Assembly (NCBI RefSeq): GCF_026151205.1
Contig: NC_087077.1
Location: forward strand, 9,725,983 to 9,789,982
Length of the DNA: 64,000 nt
Source: Bolinopsis microptera
Lineage: Eukaryota; Ctenophora; Tentaculata; Lobata; Bolinopsidae
Direction of reading: 5' to 3'
Shown here piece after piece: positions 25,201 through 37,200 of the stretch (position 1 is the first letter of the stretch; each line of letters opens with the position of its first letter). The notes beneath the pieces are model-generated. The model saw only the letters and a list, made by a program, of their open reading frames with translations. It ran no database searches and was not told the origin of the DNA. The translations under genes were made by a program, and so were the position numbers.

Positions 25201-26035
25201 ATATTAGTGTTATAAATTCCACTATAGCTATGTTTGTTCTTCCATGTCAACAACTAAAATTTAGACATACACCTTAAACCTAGACAGCATACGAAAATAT
25301 ACAAACATAGCTATACTCAAAAACTTAAACGGTTTATATTCATTTATAAACACGTTTGAGGATTGTATCTGAACTGGAAAGTGCGTTTCACTAATCACAG
25401 AAAATATTTCACTTTCTCAGTTTAGAGTAAAAAATCTTAATTTAGCCGTTCCTTATTTTTTCATTTCAACACCTTAGAATTGGAAACCAAAAAGCTTGCC
25501 TTCTTTTAGTTCTTTTTTTAGTTCTTGGGAGCGTCTAACTTACTAATTGAACTAATTCTGTAGCCAGTCATGGACTTATAAACAAGATAGATCTAGTTCT
25601 ACGACACAATTTAATGTTTCAGTTTTACAAATTGTATCTGTTCCACGTTGCTATAAATGTGAATAAGTAGGGGATTTTGGATAAGGAATAAATTGGATAC
25701 CTTATACACAAAATTGGATACCTATTACACAAAAATAAGGTATCACAATTTTAAAACAAAATGAAATTTAAGACAGCCTACCTTAAATTTGTGTATAATG
25801 ATTAATAATCACCACCAACTAAAGGCGAAACTTTAATTAAGTTTTAACTTAATTTCGTGTAATGTGATAAATCTCTTACCACTAATCCGCCGGGACAGTC
25901 CTTATGATGAGCCCGTCCGGAGTAACACTGGTAGTACTTGGAACAGTCCTCTGGGTCCCTGAAGAGTCCGGCATCTGACGGACATGAATATCCGTAGATA
26001 AGGGCCGGCAGTAAGCCGAGGAGAAATAGCTTCAT
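16204..26035 (-). CDS. Secreted GH19 chitinase with N-terminal CBM14 chitin-binding domain
   Basis: Eight minus-strand exons: 25880-26035, 24470-24617, 22398-22567, 21351-21449, 21046-21133, 16932-17083, 16514-16628 and 16204-16349. All phases agree, giving 357 residues. Residues 1-15 are a signal peptide ([15 protein letters not shown]). Residues 17-70 are a CBM14/peritrophin domain with the expected cysteines ([20 protein letters not shown] and on to CDWPANVDC). Residues 71-101 are a Pro/Thr linker ([19 protein letters not shown]). The GH19 domain fills the rest, with [66 protein letters not shown], and the C-terminal [13 protein letters not shown]. By comparison with barley chitinase, E169 (in QETTGGW) should be the catalytic acid and E191 (in YFPEE) the base; both are present. 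The enzyme should hydrolyse beta-1,4 chitin outside the cell. The fourth to sixth introns are large, one near 4 kb. Confidence 0.93.
17610..20420 (+). CDS. Possible small gene nested antisense in the chitinase intron
   Basis: Three plus-strand exons join in phase: 17610-17724 (acceptor-like ttttag before it, donor gtgagc), 17976-18080 (acceptor ttttgcag, donor gtgagt) and 20278-20420 (acceptor gcattag, stop TAA). The result is 120 residues of hydrophilic protein with an acidic helix ([20 protein letters not shown]) and a His/Lys-rich end ([20 protein letters not shown]). A donor (gtaagt) overlaps the stop, so the gene might continue. No family was recognised. Support is the three matching phases and good splice sites; an expressed transcript would decide it. 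Confidence 0.4.
18105..18417 (+). repeat. Minisatellite, 19-bp unit, about 16 copies
   Basis: The unit is ttatttcgactgttttcag with variants at the g/t position of ttcgac and a gctac form. Read on the plus strand, each unit ends in a pyrimidine tract plus cag, a good match to a 3' splice site. It lies just downstream of the second exon of the nested plus-strand candidate gene. Confidence 0.9.
23005..23130 (+). repeat. Dispersed repeat fragment plus short telomere-like ttaggg tract
   Basis: ctcgatcacgtgatatgacc followed by atataaggaagtt at about 23012-23045 recurs at about 57563-57595 (cctcgattacgtgatatgac). Directly after it come a few irregular ttaggg units (gttagggttagggtttcag and further gttaggg). 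The units are too few and too irregular to be a telomere. Confidence 0.55.
25190..25322. repeat. Inverted repeat in chitinase intron 1
   Basis: tatagctatgtttgt near 25225 is mirrored by acaaacatagctata near 25300. This is a small foldback structure with no coding content. Confidence 0.5.
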
Positions 26036-27340
26036 ATCTTATAACGAGAAGTTTTGTTATGATCTCACCATCATAAAGAGTTATTATAAAATTTGTGTCT
26101 AAATCGTTAATTTTACCAGTTTAAGTTGATCGTGTGATCATTATCATGCTGAATTCTAGTTGAACAATCAGAACTAATCACTAATTACACTAGACTTTCC
26201 ATCTGACAAAAGTTAATCAGGCCCAGAGGATTCAGGAGCAGTGCCAGTTCGCCAGTGTGATTGGAAGATTTGGACAAAATTGTAATTATAGGCGTTTATC
26301 TAGACAAAAGTAGGGTTAATTCCTTAAGCTGAGTATTTATTTAGCTTCTTGGTTTGTTTTGTTCACAGTAGTTTATCGATCCAACAGTGAGAGTGAAATG
26401 CTATTAAGTCTTTAAATGTTGTTCTTTAATGACAGTCATTACCGCCACACTTTTGCTATTCTTACGACTATTTTACCCATGTTTCAATACTCGTTTATTT
26501 CATTTTAAAAACCTTGAACGCATGTTGCTTGATGGAGTTTGATATTTTAATTCTTTGCGACAATTTTCTAAAAATTTAAATCTTAATTTAAGACCGCAAA
26601 AATCATGTAAATCACGATTGAAATCCGTATGACTTGCGTAACAAATAAAGCCAAATTGAACTGTGAAAAGTGCCTGGATTTTCAGTGGATTTAAACCATC
26701 TCCAACCTGCTAATTGAATCCCACCAACAAAAGATTCATGGCACCAGAATTTAATCTTAATTAGTTCAAAAAATTAAATCTCAAACTTTGTACCGTAAAT
26801 TTTGCTGAGCAGATGGCCTACAATCGCCTAGTGTTAGAATATTGGAGCCTTAATCTAGTTTAATCTAGTCAGTATTATAGTCTAGAATGAATCAATTTTA
26901 GTGGTGTGCCACGAAAAGGTTGGAGCATATGTCGCTTGTATTTTAAGTAAATTATCAAACATTATTGTAAATTGAAGTTAGATTTAATTTCAGTATGGAG
27001 ATTAACTTAATCAAAGCGGTTATTAGTCTAGACCAGATTTAACTAAAATTGTGTAACATTTAGACTTTAAAGCAATACGGCATTTTGAAGATTGTGCAAA
27101 CTGCAAACCTTCGCGAAGAATTAGGTGACACGTTTATTAATGGGGATATGATAACTGGACAGTCAGTCCAAACAAAACTTACCTAACCTGCCACGTTATA
27201 ACTAAAGAACTAACATTGCTAAACCTCACAAGTCACATTACAATTAACCTAGTCCAACCTCACACTTCACTGAACTTACCTCTCTAAATAAGCTTATATA
27301 TGTGAACTAACTCCCCACCTCCAGCCCTGAACATGTGATA
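26036..27340. other. Intergenic region upstream of the chitinase
   Basis: This should hold the chitinase promoter, immediately right of 26035, and the start of the plus-strand exon cluster. It is AT-rich with no exon seen. From about 27180 to 27330 the plus strand becomes C-rich (repeated aacct/cacctc). Confidence 0.3.
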
Positions 27341-27629
27341 ATGTCAGACCCCCAACCCTACATGTCAGAATTCCAACCCTACATCCTATCAGAACCCAAA
27401 TTCCCGGGCAACTGGAGACCTGCCACCAGAAGAGAATGTGCGACAACCACCCCAGCAAGAAGTACCCCCGTAAGAAGTATCCCCGAAAGATCGCGCTCCA
27501 ATGGAACTCCCGTTGGGAGCGGTAGAAGAACTACAGTTTGTAGAGCACAGCCAGTAGTGAAGCCGGAGAAGAGGACGTGGAAGGCTGTATCCCAAGCGGC
27601 GGTCATCCAGGCTAGAACGGAGAAGAAGT
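27341..27629 (+). CDS. Candidate first exon (copy 1), Pro/Ser/Arg-rich
   Basis: ATG 27341 opens a frame that begins MSDPQPYMSEFQPYILSEPK and continues through NGTPVGSGRRTTVCRAQPVV to WKAVSQAAVIQARTEKK, leaving at a gtgggt donor in phase 1. A second copy follows at 27731-27965. Because both copies keep the same frame and donor while differing at many positions, coding is plausible. Phase 1 matches the acceptor at 38304 of the TRPA-like channel, so it may be a distant alternative first exon of that gene; it could also belong to an unknown gene. Confidence 0.4.
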
Positions 27630-27730
27630 GTGGGTATTTCCTGGTTTTATTAATTACATTTTGTTTTGATTGTGTAAGATATGTGTCTAGAATACATAAT
27701 GATAAACAGATACATAATGATAAGCAAATC

Positions 27731-27965
27731 ATGGCGACAAAATATAATAATGTTGAGCAAGGTTCATTAAGGCTGAGCAAATTGATTGCAGCCAGAAGAG
27801 AATCCGAAACAAGTACCCCAGCAAGGCCCCGCCCCAATGGGATCCCCGTTGGGAGTGTGAAGAGGACTACAGTGTGTGGAGCACAGCCAGCAGTGGGGCT
27901 GGAAAAGAAATCGTGGAAGGCTGTGACTCAGAAGATGGTCGTCGAGGCTAGAACGGAGAAAAAAT
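27731..27965 (+). CDS. Candidate first exon (copy 2), paralogous to copy 1
   Basis: ATG 27731; the frame reads MATKYNNVEQGSLRLSKLIA, then RPRPNGIPVGSVKRTTVCGA and WKAVTQKMVVEARTEKK, ending at gtgggt in phase 1. The sequence downstream of the donor (gtattt cctcgttttagtgatt, then gattgtgtaagatatgtgtc) also resembles the region after copy 1, so the duplication included intron sequence. Confidence 0.4.
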
Positions 27966-28114
27966 GTGGGTATTTCCTCGTTTTAGTGATTAAATGTTGT
28001 TAATATATAGTTTGTTTTGACTTTTTGATTGTGTAAGATATGTGTCTAGAATATGTCATAATGATTATGATACGTTCAAACAAATTCTGCTGAGCAAGGT
28101 TCATTTAAGGCGGA

Positions 28115-28349
28115 GCAAATTGATTGAAATTGATTGCAAATTGATTGCAAATTGATTGCAAATTGATTGCAAATTGATTGCAAATTGATTGCAAATTGAT
28201 TACAAATTGATTGCAAATTGATTGCAAATTGATTGCAAATTGATTGCAAATTGATTGCAAATTGATTGCAAATTGATTGCAAATTGATTGCAAATTGATT
28301 GCAAATTGATTGCAAATTGATTGCTAATTAATTGCAAATTGATTGCAAT
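28115..28349 (+). repeat. Satellite of 11-bp unit (attgattgcaa), about 20 copies
   Basis: A nearly perfect array begins inside a third, truncated copy of the preceding exon: gagcaaggttcatttaaggc and gagcaaattgattg at 28092-28126 match copy 2 (gagcaaggttcattaaggct, gagcaaattgattgc) at 27756-27788. The repeat unit is the segment caaattgattg of that exon. Confidence 0.9.
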
Positions 28350-28596
28350 GATTTCTGTGGAAATCATTCCGCCATGAACTTTTACTCCGGCGCCCATTAC
28401 CAATATACTTACAGCGCGGCGTCCTGCCCTATTATCTCAATTCTAATAATCTCACATGTCCAAGATTGTATACCCAAGACTGAGCTCTAGTATTTCTTGT
28501 CCCACATTATTGTGTCCGTGATCCCCAGGGCCGAGTGCTTTAGTGACTTCGGGCTCACGACAACGGGTCTTGGCAACCATTGGTGTTGATCACGCG

Positions 28597-28790
28597 TGGG
28601 AGCTTAGCAGAGATTACAGTGGTAACTCTGCTAAGCTGGGTGATAGGAGAAGTTAATAACACGAGTTCCCTGGTGGTCTGTGTCCTAGGGCTAGGCCAGA
28701 GATAACTGGAACTAAAAGTAAAAGCCTGGGGCAAGATGTCCTGGGGCAAGACGTCCTGGGGCAAAACGTCCTGGGGATTCATGGTCTACA
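28597..28790. repeat. Hairpin and 15-bp tandem repeat
   Basis: agcttagcagag and ctctgctaagct (about 28601-28637) form a 12-bp stem. Near 28733-28775, tcctggggcaagacg recurs about three times (minus-strand translation repeats PQDVL). No gene is supported here. Confidence 0.6.
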
Positions 28791-28799
28791 GTTACCCAA

Positions 28800-31700
28800 T
28801 TTTACAATCGATGAACCTATAATTGACAATTAATCCAGTATGGAGTTGATTTCTCTTCAGACGTTTTCTAGTTGGCTTGATGCCAAATTAGTTGCGAAGT
28901 TGTCGTACATCGGTACAATTAATCTTCGAACAAAATTTTAATAATTTTCAATGTTTAAAAGTTTAGGTGGATAAGTCGCTACGAATCTCACCAATGTTAG
29001 TTTTCGAAATTATACATCATATAATTATAAAATTATGCCAACAGTACCAAACATTGGCACCAAGTGGCATTTGGCAAGTAATACATCTAATTTTTTCTGT
29101 TACATTGTAATAGAATAAATGGTTGTAACATACAACCATTTATTCTATACGGAAATATTACCCGCGGTAGAATACTACCCGACTTAGTACTTTTATATTT
29201 CTTCTTCTTCTTGTGTACAGATGAAACTTAAGAGTTTCGGCAAACCGAAATCTTCAAAGCTGATGCTGATCATCAGTTCCGAGTTAAGTGCTAATTACTA
29301 ATTACTAATGATCAACATCAGATGTGGTGACAGATTCTGCCGTGAAACGTTTTGTCTGAGCTCACTTCAGTTTCGTTCGTATTCAGTACAGCTTGCTTTA
29401 AAGGTTAGAGCACTCTGCATAACACAACAAAGTAGTGGTACGTCGTTACGTCATAGCTCCTTTTGGTTATTCTCGCTATCTGTTGTTTTCAGATGAAAAT
29501 TCTTCCAAACTTTGATTTGTTTCTTTGATATCTGAAAGTTTTGATCAGCGGTATTTAGAAAACGTCCGAACAGTGGTTTAACCAAATTTAAAACAAAAGA
29601 TGTTGCTGATTCGATAAACTTCAGAGATGGTTTATTGCTCCAGGCATCTTCGCTAACTTGGAAGATAAAAGTCCTGCCTCCGGATAGACAAATGGGATGA
29701 ACGTTCAATCATTTGTGAACAAATAATAACCAAACATGTGAACCATTGATCGAATAGATGGTGGTTTCTGAAAAGCTTTTTTATTTAACTATGAATGGAC
29801 GTGTGTTTATTATAACCTTTTGTGATTCGAGCTTGTTGACCTTTGCACCTACAATCATTTTCCGAGGCAGAATATAAGTAACTTGTGCCGGGACTTTTCG
29901 CAAACTCTTGGATTAACTTACCCAGTCATTTATAACGACCATATGTTTGGGAGCAAACATTAACTCTCAATGTGTTCGGCTACAATCTTCTGATAGGGTG
30001 TAGATATTGGTCGTGAATCAGTTTGTATTCTGTTAGTAGAATGGGCTTCCGGCTTGTTTAAATAATATCTTATTACCGATTCTAAATAGCTATCACAGAT
30101 TGTGCACTATTATAGCTTCAGTGAAACTCTCATAACGGTTTAAAATTTACTTCGAACATACTTAAATATTATCCAATATTTACCATTAAGTAATTAAGCA
30201 GTTAGTACCATATGTGGTGTCTGACTATCACTAATGCCCTTACATTGTTAGATTTTTTAAAATATAAAATTAGAGTCTAACTCTTTTTCCTAATTCAATA
30301 ATATACCTTATTTTGTGTGCGGTCACGCACACAAATTTCCGGTATATTTTCCAATTTTACTTCACAGCACATGACTTCACACCAAAAACAGTTTTACATT
30401 CGTTTATGTGTTCATGGAAAGTGTTGATTCAACATAAATTTATTTTAGATCACAAATTGACACATTTGACCATGTTTTCATATTGAGTGTAACTTTTATG
30501 AAATTTTCTACCGTTGCCTTCCTTTGCAATTGTAAAGTTGTAATACTCCTTATTATATATGACATTTTTTTTAATATTTTTATAGTTTTATATAGAGCAG
30601 CTTGCCACTTATATTAGGTCCAGGATCATTATAAAACATAACGCCGGACTTCTAGGCAATGTGCTTATGGTTGTGGGACACACTCAACTAGGAAAGGTTG
30701 AGAAACCTGAAAACTCCCTAAAGAGATATCAACAGAGTGTGAGCCACTGCCTGACTAACCTGTGATTAGAGTTTGCCCGACTCTATGATTGTGGCAGACA
30801 GTATCTTCTGAGTTGTTGAGATTCTGAGTATCCTTTGTCCGTGGTGCTGGCAAGGAGCTTGGATCAATAAAGAATCCATCATGGTAATCAATAATCATTG
30901 ATTGATCGTCAAATTATCTTTAATTATGAATCGGATATTGCCTTAGCTGTTACGAACATTATATTAATAGAAGGATTATATTCAGCACTACTTATACCGT
31001 CTTCCGATAATTGTCACGGAATTATATAATTCTGTAATTCATACAAAATTCATTCATTTTCAATTTTCGCATTAACGTGGTGGTCCGATTTGTACGTGCT
31101 AGGTTGGTGCCACTACTAATTCTACTAGCCAATTTCCCACCATTAGCGAGCCTCAAATTAAACAAATTCTTTCCTGTTTCTTCATGACTTATCAATTTTT
31201 CTGTCATTCTTGTCTGCAGTCTGACAGTTCACAGTGTCGAGCGTCTCAAGGTGAGCACTGCTTGGAGTAATTTCCTAGGATTTGTTTGAGCTTTTTCGGA
31301 CCATCATTTATTCGAGACATCCTCAATTGCTTTGTTAACGTGTGGATATCATTTTGTAGAGGTTCGGCGAAACGGCACAAAACTGTGAGCTTAGCTTTGT
31401 TTGTCATTGTCCATTGATTACACATTGTTTTTCATTTTATTAGCACATTTTTGCTGCAAAAATTGGTTACTTTTTGTCTATGAATAGCGAATTATTTGTT
31501 CACTATTGCAAGCTGCATTAAAAATTAATAAAGTTATATTCGTACTCTTATAATTGCATTTCATTATCTTTGCTGGCTGCATAATAATTCGGGACTGTGA
31601 TCATTAACAACTTAATTGCTGCACAGAAATGTTCATTATTTTCTGTTTATAAATTCACTAAACCACTTAATAACTGTTTTTGATCATTAGCTAACACAAT

Positions 31701-31863
31701 TATTCATTTTACCAACATTCCTAATGATATATACATAATTTATAACTCAATCATTAAGTTAACGATTAATAGCTTCTCTCCGATGGACTGCTAATAAGCC
31801 GCTGAGCTGTGATGTCCAAACATAAACCTTTAACTAAACCTACAGCTGGCACCATCACACATT
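28800..31863. other. Long gene-free stretch upstream of the channel's first exons
   Basis: Contains a perfect 16-bp stem hairpin (agaataaatggttgta / tacaaccatttattct, 29112-29149) and a 85-codon minus-strand ORF (29451-29708) with no other support. Nothing else was recognised. Confidence 0.4.
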
Positions 31864-32056
31864 ATGCAGCGGAAATATTCCGACTCCGCTACCCCGACCC
31901 CTCTCCGACCAAACCTCTTAAACCTCGACTTCTTAAACCTCGACTCTATTAACGAGACGAAAGTGAGCGCCGCCACGTCCGTACCCACCTCTCCTAACCA
32001 GAATGGGGGAGGTCTGGGAGTTCTCAATCTCAAGACACGCCGACAATCCACCTTCA
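31864..32056 (+). CDS. TRPA-like channel, alternative first exon A
   Basis: ATG 31864 to donor gtaagtta after 193 bases, phase 1, compatible with the acceptor at 38304. It encodes 64 residues: MQRKYSDSATPTPLRPNLLN at the start and NLKTRRQSTF at the end, just before the splice. The RRQSTF segment is a basophilic (R-x-x-S type) phosphorylation-like motif that recurs in other first exons of this cluster. Confidence 0.6.
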
Positions 32057-32491
32057 GTAAGTTAGTGTGAAACTGCTGGGTGGTTATCCTTGTTTTTGTG
32101 AAGTTTTATGGTTCTTTTATGCCTGGTAACTGTTCACATAAAACTGTACACTACAGAGATAAAATGTTTGATATTTTTTGTCATGGTCTAATACCTTGTA
32201 AATAAACAGTCGTAAATTTATATTAATTAATTGGTTCTCTAATAAATGAAATTTGCAATGAAACACAGCCAATAAAGCAATAACAAATTAAATAATGCGC
32301 GCAATTAAGTTGGGGATATTAACACAACGTTAATTATTGGTACGGTGTCTCGTCCCACCGTAGCAGTACCACCGATCGACTCACCGTTTGCTAGACATTT
32401 CTGTCGCACTTATCTTCGTCGAAGTGCGCCCTCCGGAGTAATTTCAACCATCGCACAGTTCTGATTCCAAAGGTTTTGAAGATCTCCGGAC

Positions 32492-32516
32492 ATGAGCCGG
32501 AGCGACTCTTTGTTCA
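32492..32516 (+). CDS. TRPA-like channel, alternative first exon B (short)
   Basis: ATG 32492 to donor gtaagttc after 25 bases, phase 1. Encodes only MSRSDSLF. The SRSDSLF/gtaagt ending resembles the RQSTF/gtaagt and RQSKF/gtaagt endings of exons A and C. Too short to be convincing alone; its support is position, phase and shared donor. Confidence 0.4.
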
Positions 32517-33113
32517 GTAAGTTCAAATGTTTTTGGGCTGTGATTATTGATGGGATAAACGGAAATTTCATTCCATATTTTAGCAAAATGCTAAGAATTA
32601 TAACAATTTGAACGATACTCGCTTGAGTTGCTTAATTATTGCTCCCACGTCGTTTAATGAACTAAAGACCAAACGGCGAACAACATTCCTGCTGGAATTA
32701 TGTCCTCGCTAGTCACGTACGTGGAAATATTTCCACTTTCATCTGCCCAGCAACAGTACCATTGTATCAGCTTCATCTTTCTAGCTATTCAAAAAGCGTT
32801 TTGTTCAGTACTATAACTCTGAAACCACCTTGAAGTCCTGCATCTCCCCACATGAAGTATGAAGCTAGATGTCAAGGAAACGTTTAGTTTTAAATCTACA
32901 AATAACTACAATATGAACCTATGTTGTTATTGTTGTACCAGGGGCTCCTGCAGTTCCACACGCTTTGGTGAGGACAATTTACTTATTTACTATTTGGTAG
33001 ACAGTTATTACTATTAGTGGTATAACTGTCTTCATATTTGAGCGTCTTTCATCTGCAGCTAGGTTTGGGACTGTTTTGGTCATATTAGTTATCAGTTTCG
33101 TAGATAAATAGAA

Positions 33114-33213
33114 ATGCGCACCTTGCCAATACCCAGCTCCCTGAACCCTGATCAGAAAGATGAGCCACCAGTCAGACCAGCGGTACTCAAGACCGGAAGA
33201 CAGTCAAAGTTCC
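33114..33213 (+). CDS. TRPA-like channel, alternative first exon C
   Basis: ATG 33114 to donor gtaagttc after 100 bases, phase 1. Encodes MRTLPIPSSLNPDQKDEPPV and ends LKTGRQSKF. The intron after the donor (caacaactggatggttgcta) resembles that after exon A (gaaactgctgggtggttatc), and a stretch near 33355 (ctaccgaccaaacgtctcaa) resembles coding sequence of exon A (tccgaccaaacctcttaaac), so A and C appear to be diverged duplicates. Confidence 0.55.
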
Positions 33214-34135
33214 GTAAGTTCGATGTGCAACAACTGGATGGTTGCTATTATTGTTAATGTTTATTGTTTTGTATTTATTTTTCCTCGATAAAAACCAACA
33301 GCTGGTTAATTCGCACTATTATACGCAGAGGAGATACTCCCACAACCCCAACTACCGACCAAACGTCTCAAACCTCAACTTGATAGTGTATTGCAGGTGT
33401 TACACGTGATTTAGTGAGCCCCGTTCTTGTGTGAGCACTTTACCATTTGATACAGATTCCTGGGTTTTAACTGTTAGGATATGTACGAGATTGCTTTATT
33501 CCAACTATGTCAACATTTTAAAGTTCGCAATTTTTTTCACGATGAGGCCTGCAATATGTAACCTTAAAACACTCAACGCGCTGCCCTTTAGCAACAACCT
33601 TGTTTTCTGAATTAAAATTCAATACTTTTATAAACTACTTTTGGTTGATACCAAAGAAAGGGCTTCAATTAAGACAACCCCATGACGAGCTATATTGAAT
33701 GCTCCCAGCAGCATTTCCTTGTATAACTCTATTCTTTGTTAGTATTAGTACTAGTAATCGTAATCATTTAAGTTATTCCGACGTATTTGTTGACGTATTC
33801 CTATGTAACAACATAACACTTTGTAATTGACATGTTTCGACTTTCGTAGTTGTATGTTCTTCACCAAGCAATTTCCAATAGGTAATGAGTTAATTGATTC
33901 TGTTAAACTCGTTAACACGGTGTCCTTGCGTCTGTTTTTCTGCCAGCTTTCCATTTTTTATTATTAAGTTATTATATTTAAGTCACTCTAGACTTACAAT
34001 TTCCAGTCTAACGGTAGCAATATCTCACATCTGTTTCTCAGATAATCAGTTTTGTTTAGTTTTCTCCATTTTATCACCAGAACTTCAGCCTCTGTTTGAA
34101 CTTGGCCACCTGACCAGTGGTCTGATATAAAAGGG

Positions 34136-34295
34136 ATGGCGGGGTCGTCACACGAGACGATAAGATGCATATTTCCCCTGGCACCCGGGTCACAGAACAG
34201 AAAAGAATCTGTACTTACGACTGGGAGTAGAACTCCTGGGTCACAAACCAGTAAATTATCATCACTATTCCCCCTGACACCGGCATCTGGCAAAA
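34136..34295 (+). CDS. TRPA-like channel, alternative first exon D
   Basis: ATG 34136 to donor gtaagtac after 160 bases, phase 1. Encodes 53 residues with an internal repeat: IFPLAPGSQNRKESVLTTGS, then SRTPGSQTSKL and LFPLTPASGK. Same phase as the other first exons. Confidence 0.5.
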
Positions 34296-37200
34296 GTAAG
34301 TACAAGAAGCATGTCAGTATGTAATCAGTGGTTTTTTATGGCAATTAGGAACCGTTAACGGCCGTGCGTTATCGCGTTAAGTGTGCCTTCAGCCTTAAAC
34401 GTGCCTTAACCGTCCGTTATGTGTCCTTCAACAGATTACCGAATAGCACTTCTTATTGTAAAACAGCTGAGTTCAAACGGATACCGGGTCTCGATACTGT
34501 CTGAATTGGATCCAAGTATCTCCCACCGGCTCTCAAAGCTGTAGTAAATGGAAGGAAAGTAGACATAAAGTACGATTACCAGTAGTAGCCGTCTACTTAA
34601 ATAAGCATTTAATTATGTAGGCAGGTCTGTAGCGTTATGCTACTGCTAGCCTAACCACATGGATAATACATAGTGGCCCATAAGTCAGTGACCAGTACGT
34701 GCAAACGTTTGAGCTTATAACATAGCTATTTTTCATGTTGATCGAGACTCGTAACTTTGCAAATGGCATGGCATATACGTCTGTTAGTACTTATTCGAGG
34801 AAGTCTCAAACATGAAAAATAGCTATGTAACAAGCCAGAGCTCACTGAGCCACCCTGTACATTTAATATATTCATTATCTTTGTTCGAATAAGGGCCTTT
34901 AATTACACCATGCTATTATAATATTCTATTACTGTTATATTAGTTGATAACATGTAGGGACTACGGGTGGAAGATGAATAATTGAAATTCCAACAGCATC
35001 TTGTTCCCTTCATTGTGCTGATTCCGGGAAATGAACGATATCTCATTCTACAGAATGATGAGAGCGTAAACAGAATGCTTCCCGGAATCAGCACAATGAA
35101 GGGAACAAGATGCTGTTGGAATTTCAATTATTCATCTTCCACCCGTAGTCCCTAATAACATGTTTTATTTATCAATGATTCGAACGGTCCTGTCGATACT
35201 TACTCGCTCCTTCTTACAGCTTATAACTGCATCGAAATATATCATTATCAATCACAACTAAAGATATGTTTTATTCAAGATTTGGGAAATTTGGGGGTTA
35301 GGTTTGGCCACGATATGTTTAACGTATAATATTATTATTTGTTCCTGCAAGACCATCGACAAGTTCAACTCGGCCCGCGTCTTGGTAGGTTATAAACCTA
35401 CAACGAAGTTCCACCATGCTGCTTATTATTGAGTTCCTTGTACCAGTTCCAGAACCTGCCTTCACTATTACAGTTAGAGTTGTCCGCCCTCGCTACCCCC
35501 GCAAAAAGCTTTTTTAAAGGACATTAAAAACATTTTAGATTTTTTTGTCAACTTGAATGGTCAAAGTCGCCTTAGCACTGGGCAAAAAATAAATTTGAGA
35601 CATGGCTTGAAACCGTAAGCTTTCTTTACTCGACTTTCGATGACATCACCTTCAACCGGTTAAGCTAAGTTGAACTATTTTATGGAGCGATTTCTGTGTG
35701 ATGTAGTATATGAAACGCCTCGCGCTTAAAATGTTAAATTAAAATAACCCGTTGTGCTATAAGTATAAGTATAACGCACGTACGTCGGGAATATTTTCAA
35801 AACAATCCCTCGTGCTAAGCAATTTGGATTATTATCAATTATCCACTTATCCCGTGCACTGCGAGATAAGCTGAAATATTATAATCCCTGTGCGTGCCGG
35901 CATTATCTGTGCTTTAAATTCAGAAACATTTTACATTAATCTAGTGCTATAACTCATTTGTACTTTATTACATTTTTTTGGAGACATATTTGATTGAAAA
36001 CATAATATTTTAGATTTGGTTTATGGAGACGCTAAACTTAATACTTTATAGAGACATAAAACGTCAAATTTTTAAAAAGGTGTAATCAACATACATTGAA
36101 ATTCTAATTATAGTTATACTTACACATTTACATTTACAACCAAATAAATCAAAGTCTAAATCAAACCTGATACAGATTGTCAGTTATAAATACTATAAAT
36201 ACAATTCAAGACCTCTTCTTCATTAGTTTTAGTCCGTTTACAGACAATAATAGGGCTTCTGACTTCTGAGGGGATGATGCTCAGAAAATGCTCACTTTAA
36301 ACTGCAGGTCTTGGAGAAATAAAAGGGGTTCTAGATTCTTCCCGCTATACTTTCTCAGGCCGTATCGTGGCCGTACAGAGGCCATATAGAGGCCGTTAAT
36401 TATAGGGCGTATCGTGACCAAACCTAATCTCCCAATTTCCCAAGATTTGATACCGACTTGAATTGAAAACGGTATAATTACACCCTAAAGTGGCGCGCCA
36501 TTTCACTTGATTACGTGCACGTTGCCTGCATGCGGCACTGTACGTCAAATCACCACATATCATCCAAATTACACAAGCTGCCATCCCATTGGCATTACTA
36601 GTTACATAGTAGGTACACGGTGTAATACGTAGTAACGGCTATTTTTGCCCAAGAGTAAGAATACTTGTTGTTACAATGAGAGAGCTAATAATTTATAAAA
36701 TAGCAGAAAAAAATGTCAAAATGTAGCAGGAAAAGCGGCAAAAACGAGTTTGCCATTTTTCTTTTGTTCAAATTACGGGAAAAACGAGCCGTTTAGCTGT
36801 CTAAACAGACATAATTATCAACTGTGGTGATTGCAAAAGCACTGGGTTGTCGTTAAATGCTTTGCTCCGCAGTTGATTACAGATAGTTTGCTGTCGGTTT
36901 ACAAGAGTTATATCCTATTTAAAGAAAATTATTTAATCGACCATTACAACCATTTTTCAGTCTACTGGGAAAATCCCTGCTTTTGATATATTATTGACGT
37001 CTATTTGAGTTGCCTTACTCTCGTTATTTTAACTAATGTTTTCTACTTTCGATTTGTAATCAACGTCATCTGTTATGATTATAGTTTTAATTTTGTGTAC
37101 CTTCCTCTACCACTTATTACGGTCTATGATCTTTAATATTTGTCACCTTTGCGGCATTGCATCATTATATTTTAGTATTTTGATTAACCGTTTGCACTAA

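Noticed and set aside
27379-27837. 152-codon minus-strand ORF with hydrophobic segments
   Set aside because: It is antisense to the plus-strand exon pair, whose frame and donor are kept in both copies.
28076-28403. Minus-strand ORFs repeating NQFAINLQSIC
   Set aside because: They read the 11-bp satellite in three frames; no independent coding evidence.
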